A stretch of 64,000 nt of DNA. Source: GCA-002728855 sp036340635. Its GTDB lineage: Bacteria; Bacteroidota; Bacteroidia; Flavobacteriales; Flavobacteriaceae. The position numbers and the translations under genes were made by a program. The stretch covers positions 1-64,000 of the forward strand of contig JAYYYF010000005.1 of the NCBI GenBank assembly GCA_036340635.1, written 5' to 3'. Below, one piece after another: positions 15,498-24,331 of the stretch (position 1 is the stretch's first letter; each line of letters begins with the position of its first letter). The notes below the pieces were generated by a model. It was not told where the DNA came from. It saw only the letters and a program-made list of their open reading frames with translations, and ran no database searches.

Positions 15498-15505
15498 TAT
15501 TTTTG
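15498..15505 (+). promoter_or_regulatory. Promoter -7 box of the second sdhCAB operon
   Basis: TATTTTTG is a full TAnnTTTG match and lies 17 nt before the sdhC ATG, predicting a leader of about 10-12 nt. Confidence 0.6.
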
Positions 15506-15522
15506 TTATATAAATGACTTAG

Positions 15523-16170
15523 ATGATTGAATCTTCAATAGCAAGAAAAGTAGCGATGGCTCTTTCGGGCCTATTCCTTATAGTTTTTCTTGCTCAACAT
15601 TTCACAATAAATTTCACTTCTGTTTTTAGTGAAGATTTGTTTAATAAATTATCTCATTTTATGGGGACAAATCCATTGGTCCAATTCTTTTTACAGCCTT
15701 TTTTGATATTAGGTGTTATTTTTCATTTTGTTATGGGTTTTATTTTAGAAATAAAAAACAGAAGTTCTAGAAAGGTTAATTACACTTATAAAGGATCTTC
15801 AAGTTCAAGTTGGATTTCTAGGAATATGTTTTTTTCCGGGATTGTTATACTTTCATTTTTGGGACTACATTTTTATGATTTTTGGGTTCCAGAGATAAAA
15901 TATAAATATATAGATTTCTTACCTGAAGATTCTGGAAGATATTATGAAGAATTGACACATAAATTCCATAGTCCTATTAGAGTAGCTTTTTATTCTATTT
16001 CATTTATTTTCTTGTCGTTGCATTTATTGCATGGTTTTGTTTCATCTTTTCAGTCAGTAGGTTTAAACAATAAGTATTCAAAAACAATAAAACTATGGGC
16101 TATGGCGTTTTCTATTTTGACCCCTTTAGGGTTTATTTTTATTGCCATTTTTCATCATTTAAATGGATAA
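15523..16170 (+). CDS. sdhC: Succinate dehydrogenase cytochrome b subunit (type B)
   Basis: The 215-residue integral membrane subunit anchors the second SDH and holds two haems b next to the menaquinone site. Five helices are visible, starting with KVAMALSGLFLIVFLAQHF and ending with FSILTPLGFIFIAIFHHL. Histidines expected to bind haem occur in helix 1 (AQHF), helix 2 (FHFVMGF), helix 3 (LHFYDF) and helix 4 (LHLLHGF). This single-subunit, five-helix, dihaem anchor is the normal type-B arrangement of Bacteroidota and of Wolinella fumarate reductase. It is first in sdhCAB, 3 nt before sdhA, with a -7 box at 15498. It is unrelated in sequence to the anchor at 5837-6694. Confidence 0.93.
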   Translation: MIESSIARKVAMALSGLFLIVFLAQHFTINFTSVFSEDLFNKLSHFMGTNPLVQFFLQPFLILGVIFHFVMGFILEIKNRSSRKVNYTYKGSSSSSWISRNMFFSGIVILSFLGLHFYDFWVPEIKYKYIDFLPEDSGRYYEELTHKFHSPIRVAFYSISFIFLSLHLLHGFVSSFQSVGLNNKYSKTIKLWAMAFSILTPLGFIFIAIFHHLNG

Positions 16171-16173
16171 AGC

Positions 16174-18177
16174 ATGACAAAAATTGTTTCAAAGTTACCT
16201 GAAGGACCACTACCGGATAAATGGACTAACCACAAAAGTAAAATAAATTTGGTCAGTCCTGCTAATAAACGGTTGATAGACGTTATAGTTGTTGGAACAG
16301 GTCTTGCTGGGGCATCAGCCTCAGCTACTCTTGCTGAATTGGGTTACAATGTTAAAACTTTTTGCTTTCAAGATTCTCCTCGACGCGCACATTCTATAGC
16401 AGCACAAGGGGGAATTAATGCTGCAAAAAATTATCAAGGGGATGGGGATTCTACCTTTAGACTTTTTTATGACACTATAAAAGGTGGAGATTATCGTTCT
16501 AGGGAAGCAAATGTTTATAGATTAGCTGAAGTTTCTGCAAACATAATTGATCAGTGTGTTGCACAGGGAGTCCCTTTTGCTAGAGATTATGGGGGTCTTT
16601 TAGATAATCGTTCTTTTGGAGGAGTTCTAGTTTCCAGAACTTTTTATGCAAAAGGACAAACTGGGCAACAGCTTTTATTAGGAGCCTATTCAGCAATGAA
16701 TAGACAAATTGGTAAGGGGAGGATTAAAATGTATAACCGTCATGAAATGATGGATTTAGTTTTAGTTGATGGAAAAGCAAGGGGTATAATAGCTCGTAAC
16801 CTTGTGAATGGTGGAATTGAAAGGCATAGTGCTCATGCTGTAGTTATAGCTTCAGGAGGATATGGTAATTTATTTTTCCTTTCAACAAATGCAATGGGGA
16901 GCAATGTTTCTGCTTCTTGGAGGATTCACAAAAAGGGAGCTTTTTTTGCTAACCCTTGTTTCACTCAAATCCATCCAACATGCATTCCGGTTTCTGGTGA
17001 CCATCAGTCAAAGTTGACACTAATGTCAGAGTCCCTTAGAAATGATGGCAGAATATGGGTCCCTAAGAAAAAGGAAGATGCTGAGGCTATTAGAGAAGGC
17101 AGGCTTAAGCCAACTGAAATTTCTGAGGAAGACAGGGATTACTATTTGGAGAGAAGATATCCTGCTTTTGGTAATCTTGTTCCTAGAGATGTAGCCTCAA
17201 GAGCTGCCAAAGAAAGATGCGATGCTGGTTATGGAGTTAACAAAACGGGAGAGGCTGTTTATCTTGATTTTGCCGCTGCCATAGAGAGATACGGTAAAGA
17301 AGAAGCCCATGTTAAAGGACTTGACGAAAACGATTCTTCAATTATAAAAAGACTTGGAGATGAAATTATTAGAACTAAATATGGGAATCTTTTCCAGATG
17401 TATGAAAAAATTGTTGATGAGGATCCCTACAATAACCCAATGATGATTTACCCAGCAGTTCATTATACGATGGGAGGAGTTTGGGTTGATTATAATTTAA
17501 TGACGACAATTCCTGGATGCTATGCTATAGGAGAAGCAAATTTTTCTGATCATGGAGCTAATAGACTTGGTGCTTCTGCCTTAATGCAAGGATTGGCAGA
17601 TGGTTATTTTGTTTTACCTTATACTATAGGGGATTATTTGTCTAATGAGATTAGGACAGGACCAATTTCTATTAATTCTTCAGAATTTAAAGATGCTGAA
17701 AAAAAAGTAATTGATTCACTATCTAAAATTATAAAAAATAGCGGAAAAAATTCAGTTGATTTTTACCATAAAAAACTAGGTAAAATAATGTGGGACGAAT
17801 GTGGGATGTCAAGAAATGCTTCTGGTTTGAAAAAGGCTGTTGTTGAAATAAAAAAGTTAAGAGAAGATTTTCATAAGAATATTAGTGTGCCGGGTAATCT
17901 TGATGAATTTAATGAAGAGCTGATGAAAGCAACTAGACTTGCTGATTTCTTGGAGTTAGGAGAATTGTTTGCCAAGGATGCTTTGGAGCGTACTGAGTCA
18001 TGCGGAGGACACTTTCGAGAAGAGTTTCAAACTCCTGAAGGAGAGGCTATGAGAGATGACAAAAATTTTACATTTGTTTCTGCATGGGAATTTAAAGGAG
18101 AACCATCAAAAGCAGCTTTACACAAAGAAAAGCTTGAATATGAAGAGATTGAGGTAAAAACTCGCTCTTATAAATAA
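16174..18177 (+). CDS. sdhA: Succinate dehydrogenase flavoprotein subunit (type B)
   Basis: The 667-residue catalytic subunit of the main SDH oxidises succinate to fumarate in the citric acid cycle. The FAD fold is VIVVGTGLAGASASATLAEL; His73 in RRAHSIAAQGGINAAKN is the covalent FAD site. SFGGVLVSRTFYAKGQTGQQ and HYTMGGVWVDY follow, and NRLGASALMQGLADGYF is near the flavin; the C-terminal helical domain includes ERTESCGGHFREE. Length and wording are standard for Bacteroidota type-B enzymes. It is 3 nt after sdhC and 7 nt before sdhB, so the three are translationally close. This is the likely housekeeping complex, in contrast to the Sdh1-like enzyme at 3154-6694. Confidence 0.96.
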   Translation: MTKIVSKLPEGPLPDKWTNHKSKINLVSPANKRLIDVIVVGTGLAGASASATLAELGYNVKTFCFQDSPRRAHSIAAQGGINAAKNYQGDGDSTFRLFYDTIKGGDYRSREANVYRLAEVSANIIDQCVAQGVPFARDYGGLLDNRSFGGVLVSRTFYAKGQTGQQLLLGAYSAMNRQIGKGRIKMYNRHEMMDLVLVDGKARGIIARNLVNGGIERHSAHAVVIASGGYGNLFFLSTNAMGSNVSASWRIHKKGAFFANPCFTQIHPTCIPVSGDHQSKLTLMSESLRNDGRIWVPKKKEDAEAIREGRLKPTEISEEDRDYYLERRYPAFGNLVPRDVASRAAKERCDAGYGVNKTGEAVYLDFAAAIERYGKEEAHVKGLDENDSSIIKRLGDEIIRTKYGNLFQMYEKIVDEDPYNNPMMIYPAVHYTMGGVWVDYNLMTTIPGCYAIGEANFSDHGANRLGASALMQGLADGYFVLPYTIGDYLSNEIRTGPISINSSEFKDAEKKVIDSLSKIIKNSGKNSVDFYHKKLGKIMWDECGMSRNASGLKKAVVEIKKLREDFHKNISVPGNLDEFNEELMKATRLADFLELGELFAKDALERTESCGGHFREEFQTPEGEAMRDDKNFTFVSAWEFKGEPSKAALHKEKLEYEEIEVKTRSYK

Positions 18178-18184
18178 ATAAAAT

Positions 18185-18931
18185 ATGGATTTGAAATTAA
18201 AAATTTGGCGTCAAAAAAAATCAGATTCTTCTGGGGAAATGGTTAATTATAATATTTCAAATGTTTCTCCAGACATGTCTTTTTTGGAAATGATTGACGT
18301 TTTAAATAATGAATTAATTTTAAAAGGAGAAGATCCTATTGCTTTTGATCATGACTGTAGAGAAGGTATTTGTGGTATGTGTTCAATGTATATAAATGGA
18401 AGACCCCATGGACCAGATGATCTTATTACAACATGTCAATTACATATGCGTAAGTTTAAAGATGGGGATACGATTGTTATAGAACCATTTAGAGCCGACG
18501 CATTTCCTGTAATCAAGGATTTGGTTGTTGACAGATCATCTTTTGATAGAATTCAACAAGCAGGCGGATTTATTAGTGTTAATACTTCTGGTAATACTCA
18601 AGATGCGAACACAATTCCTATAAATAAGGATGATGCTGACAAAGCATTTGATGCTGCTACTTGTATTGGTTGTGGAGCCTGTGTTGCAACTTGTAAGAAT
18701 GCATCTGCAATGTTGTTTGTTTCGGCAAAAGTTTCACAATTTTCATTACTTCCTCAAGGAGAAGTTGAAGCTAAGGACCGGGTGCTTAATATGGTAAAAC
18801 AAATGGATGAAGAGGGGTTTGGAAATTGCACAAATACAGGAGCCTGTGAGGTAGAGTGTCCAAAGGGAATTTCTCTTGAAAATATTGCTAGGATGAATAG
18901 AGAATATCTAAAGGCAAGTATAAAGGATTAG
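18185..18931 (+). CDS. sdhB: Succinate dehydrogenase iron-sulfur subunit (type B)
   Basis: This 248-residue subunit relays electrons from SdhA to the cytochrome b subunit. The [2Fe-2S] domain has Cys58, Cys63, Cys66 (CREGICGMC) and Cys84. The C-terminal domain has CIGCGACVATC (160-170) and Cys215, Cys221 and Cys225 (ending VECPKG) for the [4Fe-4S] and [3Fe-4S] clusters. It is last in sdhCAB. Downstream, CTTTTTT and AAAAAAAG around 18932 can form a weak AT-only hairpin, the only candidate end signal before the oppositely oriented tRNA-Gln. Confidence 0.95.
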   Translation: MDLKLKIWRQKKSDSSGEMVNYNISNVSPDMSFLEMIDVLNNELILKGEDPIAFDHDCREGICGMCSMYINGRPHGPDDLITTCQLHMRKFKDGDTIVIEPFRADAFPVIKDLVVDRSSFDRIQQAGGFISVNTSGNTQDANTIPINKDDADKAFDAATCIGCGACVATCKNASAMLFVSAKVSQFSLLPQGEVEAKDRVLNMVKQMDEEGFGNCTNTGACEVECPKGISLENIARMNREYLKASIKD

Positions 18932-18958
18932 CTTTTTTGAAAAAAAGACTTAAAAAAG

Positions 18959-19031
18959 TTGGCCTACTAGGGCTCGAACCTAGACTCTTCTGGACCAAAA
19001 CCAGACGTGTTGCCAGTTACACCATAGGCCA
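18959..19031 (-). tRNA. tRNA-Gln (TTG)
   Basis: A 73-nt cloverleaf folds on the minus strand. The acceptor stem is a perfect TGGCCTA with TAGGCCA, discriminator A. The D arm is GGTGTAACTGGCAACAC, the anticodon stem TCTGG with CCAGA closes the loop TTTTGGT with anticodon TTG (18996-18998), and the T arm contains GGTTCGAGCC. No CCA is encoded. A -7 box lies 14 nt upstream. Confidence 0.95.
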
Positions 19032-19044
19032 TTAGTATTGGCCA

Positions 19045-19052
19045 CAAATTTA
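19045..19052 (-). promoter_or_regulatory. Promoter -7 box of tRNA-Gln
   Basis: The minus strand reads TAAATTTG, a full consensus match, 14 nt upstream of the mature tRNA-Gln 5' end. Confidence 0.75.
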
Positions 19053-19128
19053 CATTAAATTTTTTTAGGTAAAAGATTAAATTAGTTTCTATTTTTTTAA
19101 TAAACAATGACTTTCTATTATTTTTAAA

Positions 19129-19136
19129 TACTTTTG
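19129..19136 (+). promoter_or_regulatory. Promoter -7 box of the DUF2723 gene
   Basis: TACTTTTG is a full TAnnTTTG match. The ATG at 19148 lies 12 nt downstream, so the leader would be only about 6 nt. Confidence 0.55.
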
Positions 19137-19147
19137 GGGATTAAATC

Positions 19148-22100
19148 ATGACAGAGTCATCTTACAAGATTTGGAATCGTTCTTTTGGGTGGATAATATT
19201 TCTTATCTCATTAACTACTTTTTCTATTACAGTTGAGCCAACAGCAAGTTTTTGGGATGCTGGAGAATATATATCGACTTCTGCAAAACTTCAGATTGGT
19301 CATCCGCCAGGAGCCCCTCTTTATCAAATGCTAGGTGCCTTTTTTGCTCTATTTTCAGGGTCTGCTGAGAATGTTGCTCTTTCTGTAAATTTTATGTCAG
19401 TATTATCTAGCTCTTTTGCCGTTCTTTTTCTTTTTTGGACTCTAACTTTATTATTGAAAAAACTTCCGGCCTTTGCTGAATTAGAAAATTTTTCAAAAAA
19501 AATTTCTTTTTTTGGCAGCGCTTCTGTTGGAGCTTTAGCTTTATGTTTTTCAGATAGTTTTTGGTTTAATGCTGTTGAGGCAGAGGTTTATGGAATGGCG
19601 ACATTAATTTTATCTCTATTATTTTGGCTTGGACTCAGGTGGGAATCTGAAATGGATACCGAAAAAGGTGACCGATGGCTATTACTGATTTCATTTATTA
19701 TTGGACTTTCATTTGGCGTACACTTTATGGGTCTTCTTACGATTCCAGCAATTGGAATGATTTACTATTTTAAAAATTACAAGGAATTTACTATACGAGG
19801 GTTTATACTTGCCAATATTGTTTCAGTAGCGATATTATTATTTATTTTTAAACTGCTACTTCCCCTGACTCTTGCTTTTTTTGGAAATTCAGAAGTGTTT
19901 TTTGTTAATTCTGTTGGCCTTCCTTTTAATAGTGGAACAATTATAGCGGGACTTTCTTTTATTTTATTTTTTTATTATACGCTAAAGATTACTGCAAGGA
20001 AAAAATGGGTTAATCTAAACACAGGAATTCTTTGTATTTTATTTGTTTTGATTGGATTTTCTTCTTGGATTATGATTCCCATTAGAGCAAACGCTAATAC
20101 CGTTATCAATGAAAATTCACCTTCAGACGCTCGATTATTACTAGCTTATTATAACATGGAGCAGTATCCTGAAACCCATCTTTTCTACGGACCTATGTTT
20201 TCAGACATTTATGCAGGGCAAGATGAACTAGAACCATATTATGATGATAAACCAAAATATGAAAGGGATACAAAAAAGGGAGAATATATTGTTGTAAATA
20301 ATTGGGAAAATGCTAGAATCAATTCTAATTCAAAACATAGGGGATTTTTACCAAGATTGTGGAGTCCGGAACATGCTGCTAATTATATGAATTTTACTTC
20401 GCCATTAGATTTTGAAATTGCGCTTCCATACAGAGGAAACGAAATGTTGGAAGAAAGAGTTAGGGAATTTAGGCAAGAGGGTATAGAGGGGAATTTAACT
20501 GGGGAGGACTATCATCAGTTTTTTAGAACGCTCGGGCCATATTTAAATATTGAAAAACCTTCTTTTTGGAATAACATAAAATTTTTATTTGAATATCAAA
20601 TTGGGTATATGTATGTTAGATATTTTATGTGGAATTTTGTTGGAAGACAGAATGATCGGGCAGGGACCTACGATATTTTGGATGGTAATTGGATTAGTGG
20701 AATAAATTTTTTAGATACAATAAGACTTGGAAATCAAAATCAATTAAATGAAGATGAGCTAAAAAATAAAGCTCGAAATACTTATTTTTTCTTGCCCTTA
20801 ATCCTAGGATTAATTGGAATTTACTTTTTGTTTTATCAGGATAAAGAAAAATTTTGGATTTTACTTTTATTTTTTCTTTTTACTGGTTTAGCTTTGAAAT
20901 TTTATTTAAATGAACGGCCTTTTGAACCTCGGGAGAGAGACTATGCGCTTGTTGGATCTTTCTATGTTTTTTGTATTTGGATCGGAATGGGATCCTATGC
21001 TTTAGTTGATAAAGCCAAAAAATTAGTTGGAGGAAATATTTTTATCCAACCGGCAATAGTTCTCATATGTCTTTTTTCAGTTCCATTTTTAATGGCTTTT
21101 CAAAATTGGGATGACCATGATAGATCGGATCGATATACTGCACAAGCCATGGCAAAATCTTATTTGGATTCTGTACAGGAGGATACTGATGCAATAATTT
21201 TTACAATTGGCGATAATGATACTTTTGCTTTATGGTATGCTCAAGAAATAGAGGGTTATAGAACTGATGTTAGAACTATTAACACAAGTCTTTTGGCAAC
21301 TGATTGGTATATTGATCAAATGAAAAGAAAAACATATGAGAGTAATCCTATACCTTCACAATTAACCCATTCTCTTTATGCATATGGAGTAAGAGATTAT
21401 ATAAAGCACGAAGCATTGCTTGATTCTGTCCGTTGGGATATTAAAAACTTTGTTGATTGGATTGGTAGTGATCACCCAAGAACAAAATATAAAAGTCTTA
21501 TTCTTCAAATGGGAGAAGATCCTTCAAGACTACCTTTGAATACTCAAGAAATGGTATATTATCCAACAAATAAAATCCGTCTTTCAGTAAATAAAGCCAA
21601 TGTTTTAAAAAGCGGAGTTGTGAAGCCTAAGGATGCTGATCTAATTGTTCCTTTTATTGATATAGATTTGCCAAAATCAGGGATTACAAAAAATCAGATG
21701 ATGATGCTCGATATTTTAGCAAATAATAACTGGGAAAGACCAATATATTTTACAGGGGGAAGTTATTCTGAATCAGAATACATTTGGATGAAAGATTATC
21801 TACAACTGGATGGATTGGTTTATAAATTAGTCCCAATAAAAACTTCATTGAATCCAAACAATCCTTATTTAATGGGGCGTGTTGATTCTGATTTAATGTA
21901 TGATATAGTTATGAAATGGGACTGGGGTAATTCAGAAAGCGATTTAATATATCATGACCCTGAGACTAGAAAAAACAGTATTTCTTTTAGGAGTAATATG
22001 GCTAGATTGGCTGAAAAACTTTTAGATGAAGGAAAAAATATAAAAGCTAAGAAGATTATCGATTTAGCTACTGATAAGATGCCTTTAGATTATTTTGGGT

Positions 22101-22699
22101 ACTATAGTTTATTAGTTCCTTTTATAGATAGTTATTATCTCTTGGGAGAGGATGAGAAAGCAAGAAGAATAGCTAAGAGAATTGCTTTTAAGTACCATGA
22201 TAGGTTAGAATATTTTACTTCTATTACTCTTAATGAACAGTATCTTATTGCTGAAGAAATAATTACAGAAATTGAAAGATATAGAACCCTTTTAGAAGCC
22301 GTTTTGGAATCTGAAGATGAAAATATTTTATCTAATGAAATAAATAGGTTTGTAGAAATAACATCCTCATTTATTTTTCTCTATGGGGGATATGATTTTT
22401 ATACATCTCTAAGAGAATTTCCTGAAGGGTATTATGTTTCGGGAGAAAAACAAAAAGCTAGGGATTTAATTCAAACTATAGTTGATCAATATGTTGAGAG
22501 ATTTGAACTTTTTTCTCGATTTGCTGAGAGAGATGATCTTATGTTGATAGATGAAATAAAGCAAGAAATACTTGATTTTAGAGAGTTAGTAGACATTCCT
22601 TTAAGAAATAATGACAAAGTATTTGGAGATTCTATAAAAATAAAGTTCGAAAATTCAATGAAGATTTTCCTAAAAGGTGATGTGGACAATCAAGAATAA
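19148..22699 (+). CDS. DUF2723 family membrane glycosyltransferase-like protein
   Basis: The 1183-residue protein starts with the DUF2723 signature: an N-terminal helix, then PTASFWDAGEYI with acidic residues in the first external loop, then GHPPGAPLYQMLGAFFA. About a dozen hydrophobic helices run through residues 1-300 and again from about 550 to 660, followed by a soluble C-terminal part (about 680-1183) rich in Tyr, Glu and Lys. The family has a GT-C-type glycosyltransferase architecture and is common in Bacteroidota, where it has been linked to protein O-glycosylation; donor and acceptor here are unknown. It has its own promoter box 12 nt upstream and ends 1 nt before a convergent gene. 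Length is at the upper end of what I would expect. Confidence 0.85.
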   Translation: MTESSYKIWNRSFGWIIFLISLTTFSITVEPTASFWDAGEYISTSAKLQIGHPPGAPLYQMLGAFFALFSGSAENVALSVNFMSVLSSSFAVLFLFWTLTLLLKKLPAFAELENFSKKISFFGSASVGALALCFSDSFWFNAVEAEVYGMATLILSLLFWLGLRWESEMDTEKGDRWLLLISFIIGLSFGVHFMGLLTIPAIGMIYYFKNYKEFTIRGFILANIVSVAILLFIFKLLLPLTLAFFGNSEVFFVNSVGLPFNSGTIIAGLSFILFFYYTLKITARKKWVNLNTGILCILFVLIGFSSWIMIPIRANANTVINENSPSDARLLLAYYNMEQYPETHLFYGPMFSDIYAGQDELEPYYDDKPKYERDTKKGEYIVVNNWENARINSNSKHRGFLPRLWSPEHAANYMNFTSPLDFEIALPYRGNEMLEERVREFRQEGIEGNLTGEDYHQFFRTLGPYLNIEKPSFWNNIKFLFEYQIGYMYVRYFMWNFVGRQNDRAGTYDILDGNWISGINFLDTIRLGNQNQLNEDELKNKARNTYFFLPLILGLIGIYFLFYQDKEKFWILLLFFLFTGLALKFYLNERPFEPRERDYALVGSFYVFCIWIGMGSYALVDKAKKLVGGNIFIQPAIVLICLFSVPFLMAFQNWDDHDRSDRYTAQAMAKSYLDSVQEDTDAIIFTIGDNDTFALWYAQEIEGYRTDVRTINTSLLATDWYIDQMKRKTYESNPIPSQLTHSLYAYGVRDYIKHEALLDSVRWDIKNFVDWIGSDHPRTKYKSLILQMGEDPSRLPLNTQEMVYYPTNKIRLSVNKANVLKSGVVKPKDADLIVPFIDIDLPKSGITKNQMMMLDILANNNWERPIYFTGGSYSESEYIWMKDYLQLDGLVYKLVPIKTSLNPNNPYLMGRVDSDLMYDIVMKWDWGNSESDLIYHDPETRKNSISFRSNMARLAEKLLDEGKNIKAKKIIDLATDKMPLDYFGYYSLLVPFIDSYYLLGEDEKARRIAKRIAFKYHDRLEYFTSITLNEQYLIAEEIITEIERYRTLLEAVLESEDENILSNEINRFVEITSSFIFLYGGYDFYTSLREFPEGYYVSGEKQKARDLIQTIVDQYVERFELFSRFAERDDLMLIDEIKQEILDFRELVDIPLRNNDKVFGDSIKIKFENSMKIFLKGDVDNQE

Positions 22700-22700
22700 A

Positions 22701-22997
22701 CTAAACATGGTCTTGCATTAAGCTAATTAAAGTGTTAGCATCTTGTTCTCCACTTTGTCTCCAAACCATTTCTCCTAGCTTGTAGATCATTAAGGTAGGC
22801 AGGACACGAACTCTAAGTGCTTCGGAGAGTTTGTCGTTTTTTTCAGTATCTATTTTGATTACTTTTCCCTTGTCTCCCATTGCAGCAGCAACATCTTTTA
22901 GGATAGGATGCATAACGGACGAGACCTCATCCTTTTGGTTAAAAAAAACGAGGAGTAACGGTAGTTTATCATCTATTAATTCACCAAACTTTGACAT
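22701..22997 (-). CDS. Thioredoxin-fold protein lacking the redox cysteines
   Basis: The 98-residue cytoplasmic protein follows the thioredoxin pattern: strand PLLLVFFNQK, helix with VMHPILKDVAAAM, strand KGKVIKIDTEKN, and the cis-proline strand RVLPTLMIYKLGEMVWRQSG. The position normally held by W-C-x-x-C reads FFNQKDEVS, and the protein contains no cysteine, so it cannot do dithiol chemistry. It may bind a partner instead. It has a perfect -7 box at 23030-23038 and is convergent with the DUF2723 gene, the two stops being 1 nt apart. Confidence 0.82.
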   Translation of the reverse strand: MSKFGELIDDKLPLLLVFFNQKDEVSSVMHPILKDVAAAMGDKGKVIKIDTEKNDKLSEALRVRVLPTLMIYKLGEMVWRQSGEQDANTLISLMQDHV

Positions 22998-23029
22998 ATT
23001 AAATTATGATTAAAGTGATTGGTCCTATC

Positions 23030-23038
23030 GCAAATGTA
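23030..23038 (-). promoter_or_regulatory. Promoter -7 box of the thioredoxin-fold gene
   Basis: The minus strand reads TACATTTGC, a perfect -7 box, 32 nt upstream of the ATG at 22997. Confidence 0.75.
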
Positions 23039-23051
23039 GTTTTTTTTGCAA

Positions 23052-24284
23052 TTATATCAATAAATTTTTTCGTTTGAGCTCAATAACTGTTACTTCAGGC
23101 CAAATACCTACTCTCCCAGGATAAGCTAAAAAACCGAACCCCCTATTTACATTAATGATCTGTTTTTTCTGTTCATAAATCCCAGCCCATTGCTTATATC
23201 TCCAGCTGGAAGGGCTCCATTTTATCCATCCAGGAATTTCTATTCCAAACTGAAATCCATGAGTATGACCACTAAGGGTTACTTGAAAAGGAAAAGGGTG
23301 AGGAAGTATTTCTGCTTCCCAGTGTGATGGATCATGTGTCATAACTATTTTAAAATCATTTTTTTTAATGTTCTCAATAGATTTTTTAAGATCTCCCGAT
23401 TTTTTGAACCCTCCTTTACCCCAATTTTCAAGACCGATAAGGGAGATGTGTTCTCCATCTTTTTTAATTAATCTACTTTCATTTAATAATAATTCAAACC
23501 CAATTTCTTTTTGAAAAGTTTTCATATCTTCCATGTTCTTTTTCTTCTCCCCCTTATTTTTCCATTGAACATAATCACCGTAATCATGATTCCCTAAAAC
23601 AGAATAATTACCATATGGGGCTCTAAGTTTTGAAAAAAGACTAATCCAGGGCTTTAACTCTGAGGCCCTATTATTTACAATATCTCCTGTAAAAAGTAGT
23701 AAATCAGAATTTTGTTGATTTATTAAATCTATTCCATAGGAGACCTTTTCATAATTGTCAAGACTTCCACAGTGGATATCTGAAATTTGAGTTATTGTAA
23801 ATCCATCAAAATTCTTTGGCAGGTCATCAAACTCTAATGTATATTTTAAAACCTTATAATTATATCGCCCTTTATAAATACCATAAAGCATTGCAACAGT
23901 AGGAATTGAAGCAATTATAACAGCAAGTTGAGAAATAAATTTTCTTCTTCCTGGGAAAATATTTGATTTTAAAAAATTTTCACCAAAAAGCATGTTATAT
24001 AAACTTTTTAGAAGACGCATTATGTCTTCAAAAAAAAGAATTGAGATAATAGTGCCTTGAAATAAAAGGAGGGAAAGCAGAAACCCAATTGAATAAGACA
24101 GAGAATGTGTGAATCCACCTGAGCGATCAAAAAACAACGTGTGCCATAAAATATTTCCTAGAATTGCAATAACGATAAACCAATACGTAATAATTATTGA
24201 CCTTTCATTTGTTATTGTCTTAATACCTTGAAAAGCATACCATTGGAAAGCGATTATAAAAAGGATAGAAATTACCCAGCGCAT
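23052..24284 (-). CDS. Membrane-anchored metallophosphoesterase (YkuE/YaeI-like)
   Basis: The 410-residue protein has four N-terminal hydrophobic helices (within about 1-95) and a further one near 117-135. The C-terminal calcineurin-type phosphoesterase domain has all metal-site motifs: DIHCGS, GDIVNN, GNHDYGD, THDP and GHTHGFQFG. The soluble domain probably faces outward, as in YkuE-type proteins, some of which act on lipid or wall phosphates. The substrate here is unknown. It follows dgt on the same strand, but a perfect -7 box in the 47-nt gap (24297-24305) suggests independent transcription. Confidence 0.87.
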   Translation of the reverse strand: MRWVISILFIIAFQWYAFQGIKTITNERSIIITYWFIVIAILGNILWHTLFFDRSGGFTHSLSYSIGFLLSLLLFQGTIISILFFEDIMRLLKSLYNMLFGENFLKSNIFPGRRKFISQLAVIIASIPTVAMLYGIYKGRYNYKVLKYTLEFDDLPKNFDGFTITQISDIHCGSLDNYEKVSYGIDLINQQNSDLLLFTGDIVNNRASELKPWISLFSKLRAPYGNYSVLGNHDYGDYVQWKNKGEKKKNMEDMKTFQKEIGFELLLNESRLIKKDGEHISLIGLENWGKGGFKKSGDLKKSIENIKKNDFKIVMTHDPSHWEAEILPHPFPFQVTLSGHTHGFQFGIEIPGWIKWSPSSWRYKQWAGIYEQKKQIINVNRGFGFLAYPGRVGIWPEVTVIELKRKNLLI

Positions 24285-24296
24285 ATTTGCTTTTCG

Positions 24297-24305
24297 GCAA
24301 AGTTA
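24297..24305 (-). promoter_or_regulatory. Promoter -7 box of the metallophosphoesterase gene
   Basis: The minus strand reads TAACTTTGC, a perfect -7 box, in the gap between dgt and the metallophosphoesterase and 12 nt upstream of its ATG. Confidence 0.65.
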
Positions 24306-24331
24306 AAAAAAGGGAAATGATTTCAGCAACT

